Below are positions 37,197 through 46,127 of a DNA stretch of 64,000 nt, piece by piece. Position 1 is the stretch's first letter. Each line of letters begins with the position of its first letter. Position numbers and translations under genes: made by a program. The notes beneath the pieces were generated by a model that worked only from the letters and a program-made list of their open reading frames with translations, was not told the DNA's origin and searched no databases. This stretch comes from Hoyosella altamirensis (lineage in GTDB: Bacteria; Actinomycetota; Actinomycetes; Mycobacteriales; Mycobacteriaceae), in contig NZ_JACHWS010000003.1 in NCBI RefSeq assembly GCF_014191505.1, positions 992,001-1,056,000 on the forward strand, read 5' to 3'.

Positions 37197-38315
37197 ATGA
37201 CACTCGGCGCGCAGGTTCTCACTTCATCAAGACTCGGCCGTCGTGTGTTGAGCTCTTCTCTGGTGAAGGCCGCGACTACCCCGCACGGAATTGACCGCTA
37301 CATCGAGATGATCGATCCGCTGTGGTCAGGAACCGAGATCCGGGCTGAGGTCACCGACGTTGCACGGAAAACCGCAGATAGCGTCACGCTGACATTGCGG
37401 CCGAACTCAAACTGGACTGGGTTCCGCGCCGGACAGTTCGTCCGCCTCTCAGTCGAGATCGACGGTGTTCGCCGCACTCGCTGCTACTCACCAGCCTGTT
37501 CCGAATTCCGCCGTGACGGCCGGATCGAACTCACCATCAAGGTTGATCCCAACGGCCTCGTCTCGCGGCACCTCCAAGCCCAGGCCGAGCCTGGGATGAT
37601 CGTCCAGATCTCGCCAGCGCAGGGCGAGTTTGTCTTGCCGCTCCCGCATCCCCGCCGAATCCTGCTGATCAGCGGTGGTTCCGGAGTCACTCCGGTCATG
37701 TCGATGCTGCGGACTCTGACCGATAAGGCCTTCAACGGCAAGATCACCTTCTTGCACTACTCGTTCACCGAAGATGACATCATCTACCGCCGCGAACTCG
37801 AAGAGATCAAGGCGAAGTACGAGTCCATCAACATCGTGCACGCCTACACGGAGCAAAAAGATGGCGGTGACTTGCACGGTTACTTCAGCAAAGAGCACCT
37901 GCTCGCCGCTGATCGCCACTACGCGGAAGCGGAAACCTTCCTCTGTGGGCCGCTGCCGCTCATGGATGCCGTCCGTGCCGTGTACGAGGACGAGGGTCTG
38001 ACGGACCAATTGCACCTCGAGCAGTTCACCGCGCCTGTGCGCACCGTCAGCAGCGAGGACGCTGCCGGTGAACTCGTTTTCTCCGCAACAGGAACCACCG
38101 TCGCCAACAGTGGACGGACCATCCTGGAGCAGGCCGAGGACGCTGGCCTCACACCTGAATACGGCTGCCGCATGGGGATCTGCTTCTCGTGCGTACGCCG
38201 GAAAGACTCCGGCACCACCCGCAATGTCCTGACTGGTGACGTCTGCAGCGATGGCGATACCAGCGTGAAGCTTTGCGTCTCCGAGCCTGTCGGCGACGTC
38301 TCCATCGACCTCTGA
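37197..38315 (+). CDS. Ferredoxin-NAD(P)H reductase partner of the desaturase
   Basis: A 372-residue electron-transfer protein that passes electrons from NAD(P)H through FAD and a [2Fe-2S] cluster to the desaturase encoded 28 bases downstream. The FAD-binding motif is RCYSPA, the nucleotide-binding motif ISGGSGVTPVMSML, and the plant-type cluster ligands appear in YGCRMGICFSC and VKLCVSEP. ATG 37197 with CAGGAG upstream is the start; the open frame to 37056 crosses the promoter. It corresponds to M. tuberculosis Rv3230c, the known redox partner of DesA3. Confidence 0.92.
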   Translation: MTLGAQVLTSSRLGRRVLSSSLVKAATTPHGIDRYIEMIDPLWSGTEIRAEVTDVARKTADSVTLTLRPNSNWTGFRAGQFVRLSVEIDGVRRTRCYSPACSEFRRDGRIELTIKVDPNGLVSRHLQAQAEPGMIVQISPAQGEFVLPLPHPRRILLISGGSGVTPVMSMLRTLTDKAFNGKITFLHYSFTEDDIIYRRELEEIKAKYESINIVHAYTEQKDGGDLHGYFSKEHLLAADRHYAEAETFLCGPLPLMDAVRAVYEDEGLTDQLHLEQFTAPVRTVSSEDAAGELVFSATGTTVANSGRTILEQAEDAGLTPEYGCRMGICFSCVRRKDSGTTRNVLTGDVCSDGDTSVKLCVSEPVGDVSIDL

Positions 38316-38343
38316 TCCTTCTAGACCATTCCGGGAGAACCCC

Positions 38344-39543
38344 ATGTCTGCAAATGACCTTAAGAAGCTGTCCCCCGAGCAGATCGAAGCGTTCGGCAAG
38401 GAGATGGACGCGCTTCGTGCCCGCGTAGTCGCCGATCTCGGCGAACGGGATGCCGAATACATCCGTGGTGTTGTCACACTGCAGAAGAAACTCGAAGTCG
38501 CTGGCCGCGGGCTTCTCTTCTTCGGTTTCCTCCCGCCTGCATGGCTCGGTGGAGTCGCAGCGCTGTCGTTGTCGAAGATCATCGACAACATGGAAATCGG
38601 CCATAACGTCATGCACGGCCAGTACGACTGGATGCAGGATCCGGCGCTCACCTCGAAGAACTTCGAATGGGACAACACGATCCACGGCGATAGCTGGTTG
38701 TACACCCACAACTACATCCACCACACGTTCACCAACGTTGTCGGCAAAGACCATGATGCAACCGGGTACGGCGTCATGCGCGTCACCGATGAAACACCGT
38801 GGCACCCCATCTGGCTGCTGAACCCCGTATTCGCGGCTCTGCTGCAGACCTTCTTCCAGTGGGGCACCGCCCTTCAGGAACTTGAGTCAGAGAAGATCAT
38901 CAGTGGTGAGAAGTCCTGGGCGGACGCGAAGGAAGGCTTCGCGCGTTTCCGTGACAAGGCTGGCAAGCAAGCACTGAAGGACTATGTGATTTTCCCGCTC
39001 CTCTCAGGTCCCGGAGCGCCCTTCACCTTCGCGGGCAATGCCGTCGCCAACATCGTGCGTAATCTCTGGGCGTCATCGGTGATCTTCTGTGGCCACTTCC
39101 CCGAGGAAGTCCAGACCTTCTCGATTGAAGAGACTCAGGACGAGAGCCACGCGGGCTGGTACTACCGCCAGGTCCTCGGCTCCGCGAACTTCACTGGTGG
39201 CCAGTGGGTCAACGTCCTCTCAGGCAACCTGAGCTACCAGATCGAGCACCACCTGTTCCCCGACATCCCCGCTTTCCGCTACGCGGAAATGGCCGTCGAG
39301 GTGCGCGAGATCTGCGACCGCTATGGCATCGATTACCACGAGGCTTCCATGGCCCGGCAACTAGGAAGTGTCTGGAAGAAGATCTTCCGATACTCCCTTC
39401 CGGATGAGCTGCCACTGGTCAACAAGCTGCCGTTCATCGGCAAGCGCACCAAGGCGAATGCTCCCGCGGCTGTCCAGAACACGACGGTTACCCCGCTTAG
39501 CACGGTCGAGCGGAACAAGGAACTCGTCGGCGCCGCTTCGTAA
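38344..39543 (+). CDS. desA3: Membrane acyl-CoA delta-9 desaturase (DesA3-like)
   Basis: A 399-residue integral-membrane di-iron desaturase, which introduces a cis double bond into stearoyl/palmitoyl-CoA to make oleate-type acids. The three His boxes are GHNVMHGQYDW (about residue 88), HNYIHHTFTN (about 122) and QIEHHLFPD (about 300). The ATG follows GGGAGAACCCC. With the upstream reductase it forms a two-gene operon closed by a strong terminator, as Rv3230c-Rv3229c in M. tuberculosis, but here it is transplanted beside xpb. Confidence 0.92.
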   Translation: MSANDLKKLSPEQIEAFGKEMDALRARVVADLGERDAEYIRGVVTLQKKLEVAGRGLLFFGFLPPAWLGGVAALSLSKIIDNMEIGHNVMHGQYDWMQDPALTSKNFEWDNTIHGDSWLYTHNYIHHTFTNVVGKDHDATGYGVMRVTDETPWHPIWLLNPVFAALLQTFFQWGTALQELESEKIISGEKSWADAKEGFARFRDKAGKQALKDYVIFPLLSGPGAPFTFAGNAVANIVRNLWASSVIFCGHFPEEVQTFSIEETQDESHAGWYYRQVLGSANFTGGQWVNVLSGNLSYQIEHHLFPDIPAFRYAEMAVEVREICDRYGIDYHEASMARQLGSVWKKIFRYSLPDELPLVNKLPFIGKRTKANAPAAVQNTTVTPLSTVERNKELVGAAS

Positions 39544-39556
39544 TACAGGCAGACAC

Positions 39557-39589
39557 CAAAGCCGGGCCCGTTCAGCGGGCCCGGCTTTG
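39557..39589 (+). terminator. Hairpin terminator after desA3
   Basis: Perfect 14-base arms CAAAGCCGGGCCCG (39557-39570) and its complement (39576-39589) around a 5-base loop. CTTTG at the end gives a short T-run. It may also serve the convergent SDR gene. Confidence 0.9.
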
Positions 39590-39605
39590 TGCATTGCTGT
39601 CACTT

Positions 39606-40517
39606 CTATTCGGACTGGCCACCACTCACTGCGGCGGCGGGAAACCGCACACCTGTCAGCTCTTCGGAAGCGGTCCACAGTTTCTTCGCGAGTTCCGTAT
39701 CACGCGCCTCGCGTGAACGTCCGACAAGTTTGGGGTTGCCCCGCAGCTCCCAGCGGCCGTCTGGGCCGACGTAGCTAGCACCTGGCAGGTCCTGGCTCGC
39801 CGCGTAAAGGGTGGGCGCGGCGCCTGCTTCGGCGTCCTGAGCGTAAAGCTTGTTGCCGAGGTTCATCAGGCCGTCGTACAGGCGGTTTCCGGAATGGGAC
39901 TGCAGGTTCGTTGCGGACCAGCCGGGGTGCGCGTTGTGGGCCCGGACCGGGGAGCCGGCCTCAGTGAGGCGACGCTGCAGTTCGAGGCTGAAGAGCAGAT
40001 TGGCGAGCTTGGACTGTCCGTAGGCGGCTACGCGGTTGTAGGCGCGCGTTTCCCAGTTGAGGTCGTCAAGGTCGATCGTGCCACGTCGGTGCGCCGCCGA
40101 AGCGACAGTGACGACACGATCAGTGATGTGCGGCAGCAGAAGGTTGGTCAGCGCGAAATGGCCGAGATGATTTGTGCCGATCTGGGTTTCGAACCCGTCT
40201 TTGGTCTTGCCTTCGGGCGGCATCATGATGCCCGCGTTGTTCACCAGCACATCGAGGGGGCCGGTCCATTCATCGGCGAAGCGGCGAACCGAGGCGAGGT
40301 CAGCGAGGTCGAGCGCACGGACTTCGGTGGTGCCTGTGATGGTGGCGGCCGCAGCCGCACCTCGGTCCTTATCGCGGACGGCCAGGACGACGCGGGCGCC
40401 GACGCGGGCCAATTCATTGGCCGCCGCCAGGCCGATGCCGCTGTTCGCGCCAGTAATTACGACGGTCCTGCCGTCGAAAGAGGGAAGTTCTGCTGGGGTC
40501 CAGGAGGATTTCGTCAT
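39606..40517 (-). CDS. Short-chain dehydrogenase/reductase
   Basis: A 303-residue NAD(P)-dependent oxidoreductase. The cofactor motif is TGANSGIG (about residues 21-28), followed by the NNAG motif in LVNNAGIMMPP, the catalytic Ser in VASAAHRRG and Tyr-x-x-x-Lys in YGQSKLANLLF. It resembles the retinol-dehydrogenase/WWOX-like group often annotated only as SDR. TACATT lies about 6 bases before the ATG, so it may be leaderless. A TetR gene is divergent, with a palindrome in between, and probably represses it. Confidence 0.9.
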   Translation of the reverse strand: MTKSSWTPAELPSFDGRTVVITGANSGIGLAAANELARVGARVVLAVRDKDRGAAAAATITGTTEVRALDLADLASVRRFADEWTGPLDVLVNNAGIMMPPEGKTKDGFETQIGTNHLGHFALTNLLLPHITDRVVTVASAAHRRGTIDLDDLNWETRAYNRVAAYGQSKLANLLFSLELQRRLTEAGSPVRAHNAHPGWSATNLQSHSGNRLYDGLMNLGNKLYAQDAEAGAAPTLYAASQDLPGASYVGPDGRWELRGNPKLVGRSREARDTELAKKLWTASEELTGVRFPAAAVSGGQSE

Positions 40518-40535
40518 GGTTCAAATGTAGACAAT

Positions 40536-40550
40536 GACTACAAAGTAGTC
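40536..40550. promoter_or_regulatory. Palindromic operator between SDR and TetR genes
   Basis: GACTAC-AAA-GTAGTC is a perfect 15-base palindrome (with CAAT/ATTG-like flanks) in the 74-base divergent intergenic space. It is a likely binding site for the adjacent TetR protein. Confidence 0.7.
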
Positions 40551-40591
40551 AATGCCCACATTTGCGCTCGATTCGGGTATTCTCAGTGATC

Positions 40592-41191
40592 ATGAGGTTG
40601 TCCAGCCCCCGCTCCTACCACCACGGCGATCTGCGTGGCGAACTCCTGACTCGCGCCGAGCAGACGCTGCGGGAGTCTGGTGTCGATGGCCTCTCGCTAC
40701 GCCAGCTCGCGCGGGACATCGGCGTCAGCCACGGGGCCCCGAGCAGGCACTTCCGCGACAAACAGGCACTTCTGGACGCGATAGCATTGACAGGATTTGA
40801 GCGCCTTGGCGCCGTGTTCACCGAGGCGGTTTCTGAGGGGTCGTTCATGCAGCGGCTCGAGTCGGTTGCGCGAGCTTATGTGCGGTTTGCGACCGAGAAT
40901 GCCGCGCTGCTGGAGTTGATGTTCGCCCGGAAGCACAATCCCGCAGCGGGGACTGAGTTGCCCGCCGCCGCCGAGCGGGCATTCTCAGTTCCCGTCGCGC
41001 TGATTGCCGATGGACAGGGAAACGGCGAAGTGATCGACGGGGACCCGACTGCGATCGGCTTCGCCTCGTTCGCCACGATCCACGGCATGGCGAGCTTCGT
41101 CAGCTCAGGGCTTGTCCCTGCCGCACTGGCCGAGACCATGCTGGGAGACGTCATCACACAGATCATGAACGGCCTTAGCCCCCGAACCTGA
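40592..41191 (+). CDS. TetR-family regulator (divergent from SDR)
   Basis: A 199-residue repressor. The N-terminal HTH reads GLSLRQLARDIGVSHGAPSR followed by HFRDKQALLDAI, and a WHG-type ligand domain follows. ATG 40592 is chosen because TATTCT lies 8 bases upstream (leaderless); a GTG/ATG at 40562 is within the promoter. It likely autoregulates and controls the SDR gene through the intervening palindrome. Confidence 0.87.
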   Translation: MRLSSPRSYHHGDLRGELLTRAEQTLRESGVDGLSLRQLARDIGVSHGAPSRHFRDKQALLDAIALTGFERLGAVFTEAVSEGSFMQRLESVARAYVRFATENAALLELMFARKHNPAAGTELPAAAERAFSVPVALIADGQGNGEVIDGDPTAIGFASFATIHGMASFVSSGLVPAALAETMLGDVITQIMNGLSPRT

Positions 41192-41196
41192 CGGTG

Positions 41197-42009
41197 CTAC
41201 TTGCTTGTCGCCTTGTACCGGTTCACCGAAAGCGGCACAAAGATCGCGAGGATCACTGCGACGCAGATCAACGAGTACAGGACCGGGTTCTGCATCGACC
41301 ACACGTCCGGGACTGGCACGTTCGGGTCGACATTGCCGAACAGCTCCCGAACTGCCTGTGTCACGGCGGAAACCGGGTTCCACTCGACGAAAGTACGCAG
41401 CACGGGCGGGAACGACTCAAGCGGGACGAACGCATTGGAAATGAACGTCAGCGGCATGATCACCACGAAGGACGCGTTGTTGATGACGTCCACGCTCGGC
41501 ACGATGAGCCCCACGAAAGCCATGATCCAGCTGACCGCGTACGCGAATATCAACAGGAGCAGGAACGCGGTGATCGCGTCGAGGATGGAGCCTCGGATCC
41601 GCCAGCCCACCACCAAACCGGCCAGTGCCATGATGGCGATCGACAGGAGGTTGTAGGCGATGTCTGACACTGTCCGGCCGATGAGGACGGCTGAGCGTGA
41701 CATCGGCAGCGACCGGAATCGGTCGATGATGCCTTTCTGCATATCCTCTGCGAGGCCGACACCGGTGAACGTCGCGCCGAACACCACAGTCTGCGCGAAG
41801 ATGCCGGCGATCAGGAACTCTCGGTAGGGAATGTCCCCTCCGGGATCGATCGCACCGCCGAATACATAGGCGAAGAGCAGGACGAACATCACCGGCGAGA
41901 TCAGAACGAATACCAGGATTTCCGGCACACGCTTGATCTTGATCAGGTTGCGTTTCGCGATGACACCGCTGTCGGTGAAGGTGCGCTTCAGAGTGGGTGT
42001 CGAGGTCAT
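41197..42009 (-). CDS. ABC-2 type exporter permease (DrrB-like), cassette 1
   Basis: A 270-residue permease with six predicted membrane helices, of the daunorubicin-resistance/ABC-2 family. Typical family features are GVGLAEDMQKGIIDRFRSLP (cytoplasmic loop) and VFGGAIDPGG. Its start overlaps the stop of the ATPase gene, so both are co-translated. The cargo, drug or lipid, is unknown. Confidence 0.88.
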   Translation of the reverse strand: MTSTPTLKRTFTDSGVIAKRNLIKIKRVPEILVFVLISPVMFVLLFAYVFGGAIDPGGDIPYREFLIAGIFAQTVVFGATFTGVGLAEDMQKGIIDRFRSLPMSRSAVLIGRTVSDIAYNLLSIAIMALAGLVVGWRIRGSILDAITAFLLLLIFAYAVSWIMAFVGLIVPSVDVINNASFVVIMPLTFISNAFVPLESFPPVLRTFVEWNPVSAVTQAVRELFGNVDPNVPVPDVWSMQNPVLYSLICVAVILAIFVPLSVNRYKATSK

Positions 42010-43013
42010 CGGCGTGCCTCCTGGCTGGCAGGTTCATTGTCAGCGTTGTCTTGTTCGTCGCTGGTTTCGGCGGCGTGACCGGTGAGCGACAGGAAGACGT
42101 CGTCGAGTGTGGGGCGCCGCAGTCCGACGTCGAGCACTTTGACCTTTTCGCCGTCGAGCGCGCGCAGAAGGTGCATGAGCGCCTCGGGCCCAGTGCTAAC
42201 GGGAGCGCTAAAGGACCGTCCCGAGTTGCTGACATGCACTTCACCGGTGGCGATTGCGTCTATTGCCGCCTGTGCGGTCGGGATGTCTGCGTTGTTCTCA
42301 ATCACGAGTTCCACGCGTTCCCCGCCGATTTGGCGTTTCAGTTCGTCAGCGGTGCCCTCGGCGATGGCATGGCCGTGGTCGATCACCACGATGTTGTCGG
42401 CGAGAACGTCCGCTTCTTCCAGGTACTGCGTCGTGAGCAGCACTGTCGCGCCGCCCGCGACGAGATCGCGGATGACGTCCCACATCTGGTTGCGGCTGCG
42501 CGGATCGAGACCGGTGGTTGGTTCGTCAAGGACGATCACCGCAGGCTTAGCAACGAGCGCACCGGCAAGGTCAAGCCGGCGTCGCATACCACCTGAATAG
42601 GTTTTCGAGGGCCGGTCGCCGGCGTCCGCGAGCCCGAACCGCTCTAGGAGCTCCCTAGCCCGCGCACGGGATCGCTTGCGGTCGAAGCCATACAGGCGAC
42701 CGACCATGTCGAGATTCTCGAAGCCAGTGAGGTGCTCGTCGACGGCGGCGTACTGACCTGCTAGGCCCATGCGCGCCCGGACACCGTACGGGTCTGCGAG
42801 CACGTCGACGCCGGCTACTTCTGCGGTGCCACTGTCGGGTGTCAACAGAGTGGTGAGAATGCGGACCGCGGTGGTTTTCCCCGCGCCGTTCGGCCCCAGG
42901 AGTCCGAGCACACTTCCTTCAGGCACATCAAGATCGAGTCCATCAAGTGCACGCACTTCGCCAAAGGTTTTGACGAGGCCGCGCGCACGGATCATATGGG
43001 CAGGTTGCCCCAT
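42006..43013 (-). CDS. ABC exporter ATPase (DrrA-like), cassette 1
   Basis: A 335-residue ATP-binding subunit with Walker A LLGPNGAGKTTAVRIL, signature YSGGMRRRLDLAGAL, Walker B VIVLDEPTTGLD and H-loop region LLTTQYLEE. The C-terminal about 90 residues are the DrrA-type extension. It is first in the two-gene exporter operon, divergent from a TetR gene with paired palindromes. Confidence 0.92.
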   Translation of the reverse strand: MGQPAHMIRARGLVKTFGEVRALDGLDLDVPEGSVLGLLGPNGAGKTTAVRILTTLLTPDSGTAEVAGVDVLADPYGVRARMGLAGQYAAVDEHLTGFENLDMVGRLYGFDRKRSRARARELLERFGLADAGDRPSKTYSGGMRRRLDLAGALVAKPAVIVLDEPTTGLDPRSRNQMWDVIRDLVAGGATVLLTTQYLEEADVLADNIVVIDHGHAIAEGTADELKRQIGGERVELVIENNADIPTAQAAIDAIATGEVHVSNSGRSFSAPVSTGPEALMHLLRALDGEKVKVLDVGLRRPTLDDVFLSLTGHAAETSDEQDNADNEPASQEARR

Positions 43014-43061
43014 GACGCTCCCCCAAGAGTTTGATGCTGGATGTAGAGTAGAAGTTAACTG

Positions 43062-43102
43062 AGTACAGTGTACTTTGTAATTACCGAGTACACCATACTC
43101 GG
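43062..43102. promoter_or_regulatory. Two palindromic operators between cassette 1 ATPase and TetR
   Basis: AGTACA-G-TGTACT (43062-43074, perfect) and CCGAGTA-CACCA-TACTCGG (43084-43102) share the AGTA/TACT half-site and sit about 25 bases apart in the divergent promoter region. They are probable TetR sites that control both directions. Confidence 0.72.
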
Positions 43103-43136
43103 TTTTGGATCGTCAAGCTGGACCAGGAAGGTTGCC

Positions 43137-43907
43137 GTGCCCACCCCCTCCTCAGGCGCAGAACTAAAGACGCAGCTCGAGCGCATCGTCACGACGCTCT
43201 GGAGCCCGGAGCCAACACGTAAACGCGGCCCAAAGCGAGCATTCACCAGGGACGAGGTTGTCGCAACCGCAATATCTCTCGCGGACGCTCGCGGGATCGA
43301 GGCCCTCTCGATGCGCACCCTCGCCGATGAGCTCGGACTGGGCACAATGTCGCTGTACCGCTACGTCCCCGGCAAAGAGGAACTCACCGCGCTGATGATC
43401 GAGCGCCTGTACAGCGAAACCACAAGCGCTTCTGGGATCGAAGGCGGATGGCGCGACAAACTCGAGGCGATGGCGCACGAACAGTGGCGCCTCTACCACC
43501 GACACCCCTGGATGCTCAGCCTGCCACTGGACTTTGTCTCACCCGGCCCAATAGCAATGGAACGCTTCAACGCTGGCATCGCAACTGTGCTTGAAGCCGG
43601 CCTTCCACCTGATGCCGCCGTCGCGATCAATGGAGCAATCGAATACATCGTGCGCGGGGCTGCCCGCGCTTCCATCGAAAACCTCACTTTTGTGGCCGAG
43701 ACCGGCATGACAATCGAGCAGTGGTGGGAACATCAGGGGCCAAGCCTGCTCGCGGTCATGGACACCTCCAAGTTCCCCGCACTCCAGGCGGCCCTCGACG
43801 CGGGTGCGTTCAGCACCGAAGGTGAGGCCGATTCGTTCGAAGCAGCCTTCCACGAGACCCTCGGCATCTTCCTCGACGGCGTTGCGGTGCGCGTCGCTTC
43901 AAGTTAA
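43137..43907 (+). CDS. TetR-family regulator, cassette 1
   Basis: A 256-residue regulator whose GTG start (43137) is set by AGGAAGG six bases before it; the frame open to 43068 would overlap the operators. HTH: ALSMRTLADELGLGTMSLYR. A TetR_C-type ligand domain follows. It is clearly related to the regulator of cassette 2 (same KRGP-x(R/P)A and MSLYR(Y/H) framework), so the two cassettes are paralogous. Confidence 0.88.
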   Translation: MPTPSSGAELKTQLERIVTTLWSPEPTRKRGPKRAFTRDEVVATAISLADARGIEALSMRTLADELGLGTMSLYRYVPGKEELTALMIERLYSETTSASGIEGGWRDKLEAMAHEQWRLYHRHPWMLSLPLDFVSPGPIAMERFNAGIATVLEAGLPPDAAVAINGAIEYIVRGAARASIENLTFVAETGMTIEQWWEHQGPSLLAVMDTSKFPALQAALDAGAFSTEGEADSFEAAFHETLGIFLDGVAVRVASS

Positions 43908-44024
43908 CCGCCATTCCGCACGGTGGGGGTGTTGCACGTCTCATTAGTCCTCTACCCTGAGTTCACTGCACTGACTGCAAATAGTGCTTAACGTCCGTAT
44001 ACGGACAGGAACCTGGGAGGTTCA

Positions 44025-45029
44025 GTGGGTGTCGAGGTCGCTGTCGAGGGTCTGACGAAGACCTTTGGTTCGCAGAACATCTGGTCTGATGTCACGTTCA
44101 CGCTTCCTGTTGGGGAGGTGAGTGCGCTGCTGGGCCCGTCGGGTACGGGTAAGTCGGTGTTTTTGAAGTCGCTGATTGGTTTGATCCGCCCGGAGCGGGG
44201 ATCGATCGTGATTGATGGCACGGATATTTTGCAGTGCACGCAGCGGGAGCTGTATGAGGTGCGGAAGATGTTCGGTGTGCTGTTTCAGGATGGTGCGCTG
44301 TTCGGGTCGATGGATTTGTATGACAATGTGGCGTTTCCGTTGCGGGAGCATACGAAGAAGTCGGAGTCTGAGGTCCGTCAGATCGTGATGGAGAAGATGG
44401 AGCTTGTGGGTCTGCTGGGTGCGGAGAACAAGCTTCCGGGTGAGATTTCGGGCGGGATGCGTAAGCGTGCGGGGCTGGCGCGCTCGTTGGTGCTGAATCC
44501 GGAGATTTTGTTGTGTGATGAGCCGGATTCGGGTCTGGATCCGGTGCGGACGGCGTATTTGTCGCAGCTGATTCTGGATATCAATTCGCAGATTGACTGC
44601 ACGGTGCTGATCGTGACGCACAACATCAATATGGCGCGGACGGTGCCGGATAACTTGGGGATGCTGTTTAGGAAGCATCTGGTGATGTTTGGTCCGCGTG
44701 AGGTGCTGCTGACGAGTGATGAGCCGGTGGTGGGGCAGTTCCTGAATGGTCGTCGTCTGGGTCCGATCGGGATGTCGGAGGAGAAGGACGAGGCGACGAT
44801 GGCGGCGGAGGCGGCGATGGCGGAGGCCGGTCATAGTGACGGGTCGCCGGATGAGGATGTGCGTGGGGTGATTCCGCAGATCCGTCCGACGCCGGGGATG
44901 CCGGTGCGTCAGGGTGAGTTGCGCCGCCGGGAGCGGGTCCGGCATTTGATGGATGATCTGCCCGAGCCTGCCCGCCGCGCGATCCTTGAAGAACTCCGCG
45001 AATACGAAGCATCGCAACAGGCCTCCTGA
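44025..45029 (+). CDS. mceG: Mce-associated ABC ATPase (MceG/Mkl)
   Basis: A 334-residue ATPase that energises Mce lipid importers. Walker A is LLGPSGTGKSVFLKSL, signature ISGGMRKRAGLARSL and Walker B LLCDEPDSGLDP; the C-terminal tail of about 80 residues (PVRQGELRRRERVRHLMDDL) is typical of mycobacterial Mkl. It starts with GTG after GGGAGG. No mce genes are nearby, as is usual. Codon choice is odd: from about 44035 to 44945 third positions are mostly G or T, while neighbours and the last 25 codons use mostly C. Confidence 0.9.
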   Translation: MGVEVAVEGLTKTFGSQNIWSDVTFTLPVGEVSALLGPSGTGKSVFLKSLIGLIRPERGSIVIDGTDILQCTQRELYEVRKMFGVLFQDGALFGSMDLYDNVAFPLREHTKKSESEVRQIVMEKMELVGLLGAENKLPGEISGGMRKRAGLARSLVLNPEILLCDEPDSGLDPVRTAYLSQLILDINSQIDCTVLIVTHNINMARTVPDNLGMLFRKHLVMFGPREVLLTSDEPVVGQFLNGRRLGPIGMSEEKDEATMAAEAAMAEAGHSDGSPDEDVRGVIPQIRPTPGMPVRQGELRRRERVRHLMDDLPEPARRAILEELREYEASQQAS

Positions 45030-45043
45030 GCAGGGCACCGGGA

Positions 45044-45074
45044 TTGCCGCGGCCGCAGACAGCGGTCGCGGCAA
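45044..45074 (+). terminator. Hairpin terminator after mceG
   Basis: Arms TTGCCGCGGCCGC (45044-45056) and GCGGTCGCGGCAA (45062-45074) pair over 13 positions with one G-T wobble around AGACA. It is followed at once by a TAGGCT -10-like element for the next gene. Confidence 0.75.
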
Positions 45075-45089
45075 GTAGGCTGTGGGATT

Positions 45090-45746
45090 GTGCGAACACT
45101 GGACTTCCTTGTCGACATCCCCCATGCCCGTCGGGTGAATGAACAACTCGCCGAACTGCGGCGCCTGCAGGTTTCCGCCGGCATATTCGCGGTAGCAATG
45201 GTGGGCGGCGCGATCGGTTTGTTCATCGTCGGCCAGACCTGGGCGATCATCACCGCAATCGTCCTGATCGTCGCGGCCCTCGCGTGCGCTTACGCAGGCA
45301 TCGTCGCACCGCAACGGGCCACTGACCTCAAGAAGATGTACAGCGAGCACGAACTCGTGCCTGCAGTTGTCACCGCTGTGCGCCCTCGCGGATTCACGAT
45401 GATGGCGCTCGTCAACCTGACCCGCGACCGCTCGCAAGAACCACGGTGGGCGCTAGTCCCCCGCCGCGCACAGAACCTGCCCGGACACCGCGTCAAAGTC
45501 GGCGAGCGTGTCCCCTGCGTCGCCGTGACGGACGCGTCGAAGATGTCCCAGTACTGGCAGCGTGTCCAGCCGGTGCCGATCGCGTGGGCCGCGCGCGACG
45601 AAGAGGTCCTCAAGCGTGCGCAGCGCGCGATATCGCAGTCCGAGTGGATCGTCCTCGAGAAGAACGTCAAGCGCGGGGAAGAAGCAGAGAAGTCACGCGG
45701 ATACCTGACTCTGAGCGCATCTGAACTTCCGGCCGACCTCAGGTAG
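45090..45746 (+). CDS. DUF3239-type membrane protein
   Basis: A 218-residue protein with two adjacent membrane helices (about residues 28-72) and a soluble C-terminal domain containing PAVVTAVRPRGFTMMALVN-type strands and WALVPRRAQNLPGH. I believe it fits the DUF3239 family of mycolate-containing actinobacteria. TAGGCT (45076-45081) sits 8 bases before the GTG, so it is probably leaderless and has its own promoter. Function unknown. Confidence 0.7.
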   Translation: MRTLDFLVDIPHARRVNEQLAELRRLQVSAGIFAVAMVGGAIGLFIVGQTWAIITAIVLIVAALACAYAGIVAPQRATDLKKMYSEHELVPAVVTAVRPRGFTMMALVNLTRDRSQEPRWALVPRRAQNLPGHRVKVGERVPCVAVTDASKMSQYWQRVQPVPIAWAARDEEVLKRAQRAISQSEWIVLEKNVKRGEEAEKSRGYLTLSASELPADLR

Positions 45747-46042
45747 ACCACCGCCGGAACGAATCCCGTTGCAGCCTTTGTAATGTCGAACAATTCGCGA
45801 TTGAATATGTGATGTGTGACGCGATTTCGCTCGCCCAGGGCTGCAGATCACAACCCTGCAACATCGCGCGCTGGATCACCATTCTTTTCCATATGCATTC
45901 ATTGTCTTACGGGCATATGGGACATCGTGAAGCCGCCTGGAAGTTGAACACTCAGCCGCGAGGCTGCGGCCAACGGTCGATACCGCCATGACCTGCGGTG
46001 ATCGCTGTGTGAATCCCGCGTTAAATAACCCAGATATCCTGC

Positions 46043-46057
46043 GTGACGATCATCACA
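46043..46057. promoter_or_regulatory. CRP/GlxR-like operator 1 of porin-like locus
   Basis: GTGACGATCATCACA matches GTGA-N6-TCACA. It is followed by AAAC, as is site 2 after a few bases. Confidence 0.6.
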
Positions 46058-46127
46058 AACCGTTCCGTGAACGGGAAGTTAATCACGGGAAAACCCGCAG
46101 CTAGTTGAACTCTATTGTCAGTATTAA

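Noticed and set aside
37488-38711. A 407-codon minus-strand frame opposite the reductase and desaturase genes
   Set aside because: Crosses two well-supported genes and their intergenic ribosome-binding site; no domain.
44022-45437. A 471-codon open frame on the minus strand opposite mceG
   Set aside because: It results from the G/T-rich third codon positions of mceG. Its translation is low complexity (Arg/His/Gln/Thr-rich), with no family features.
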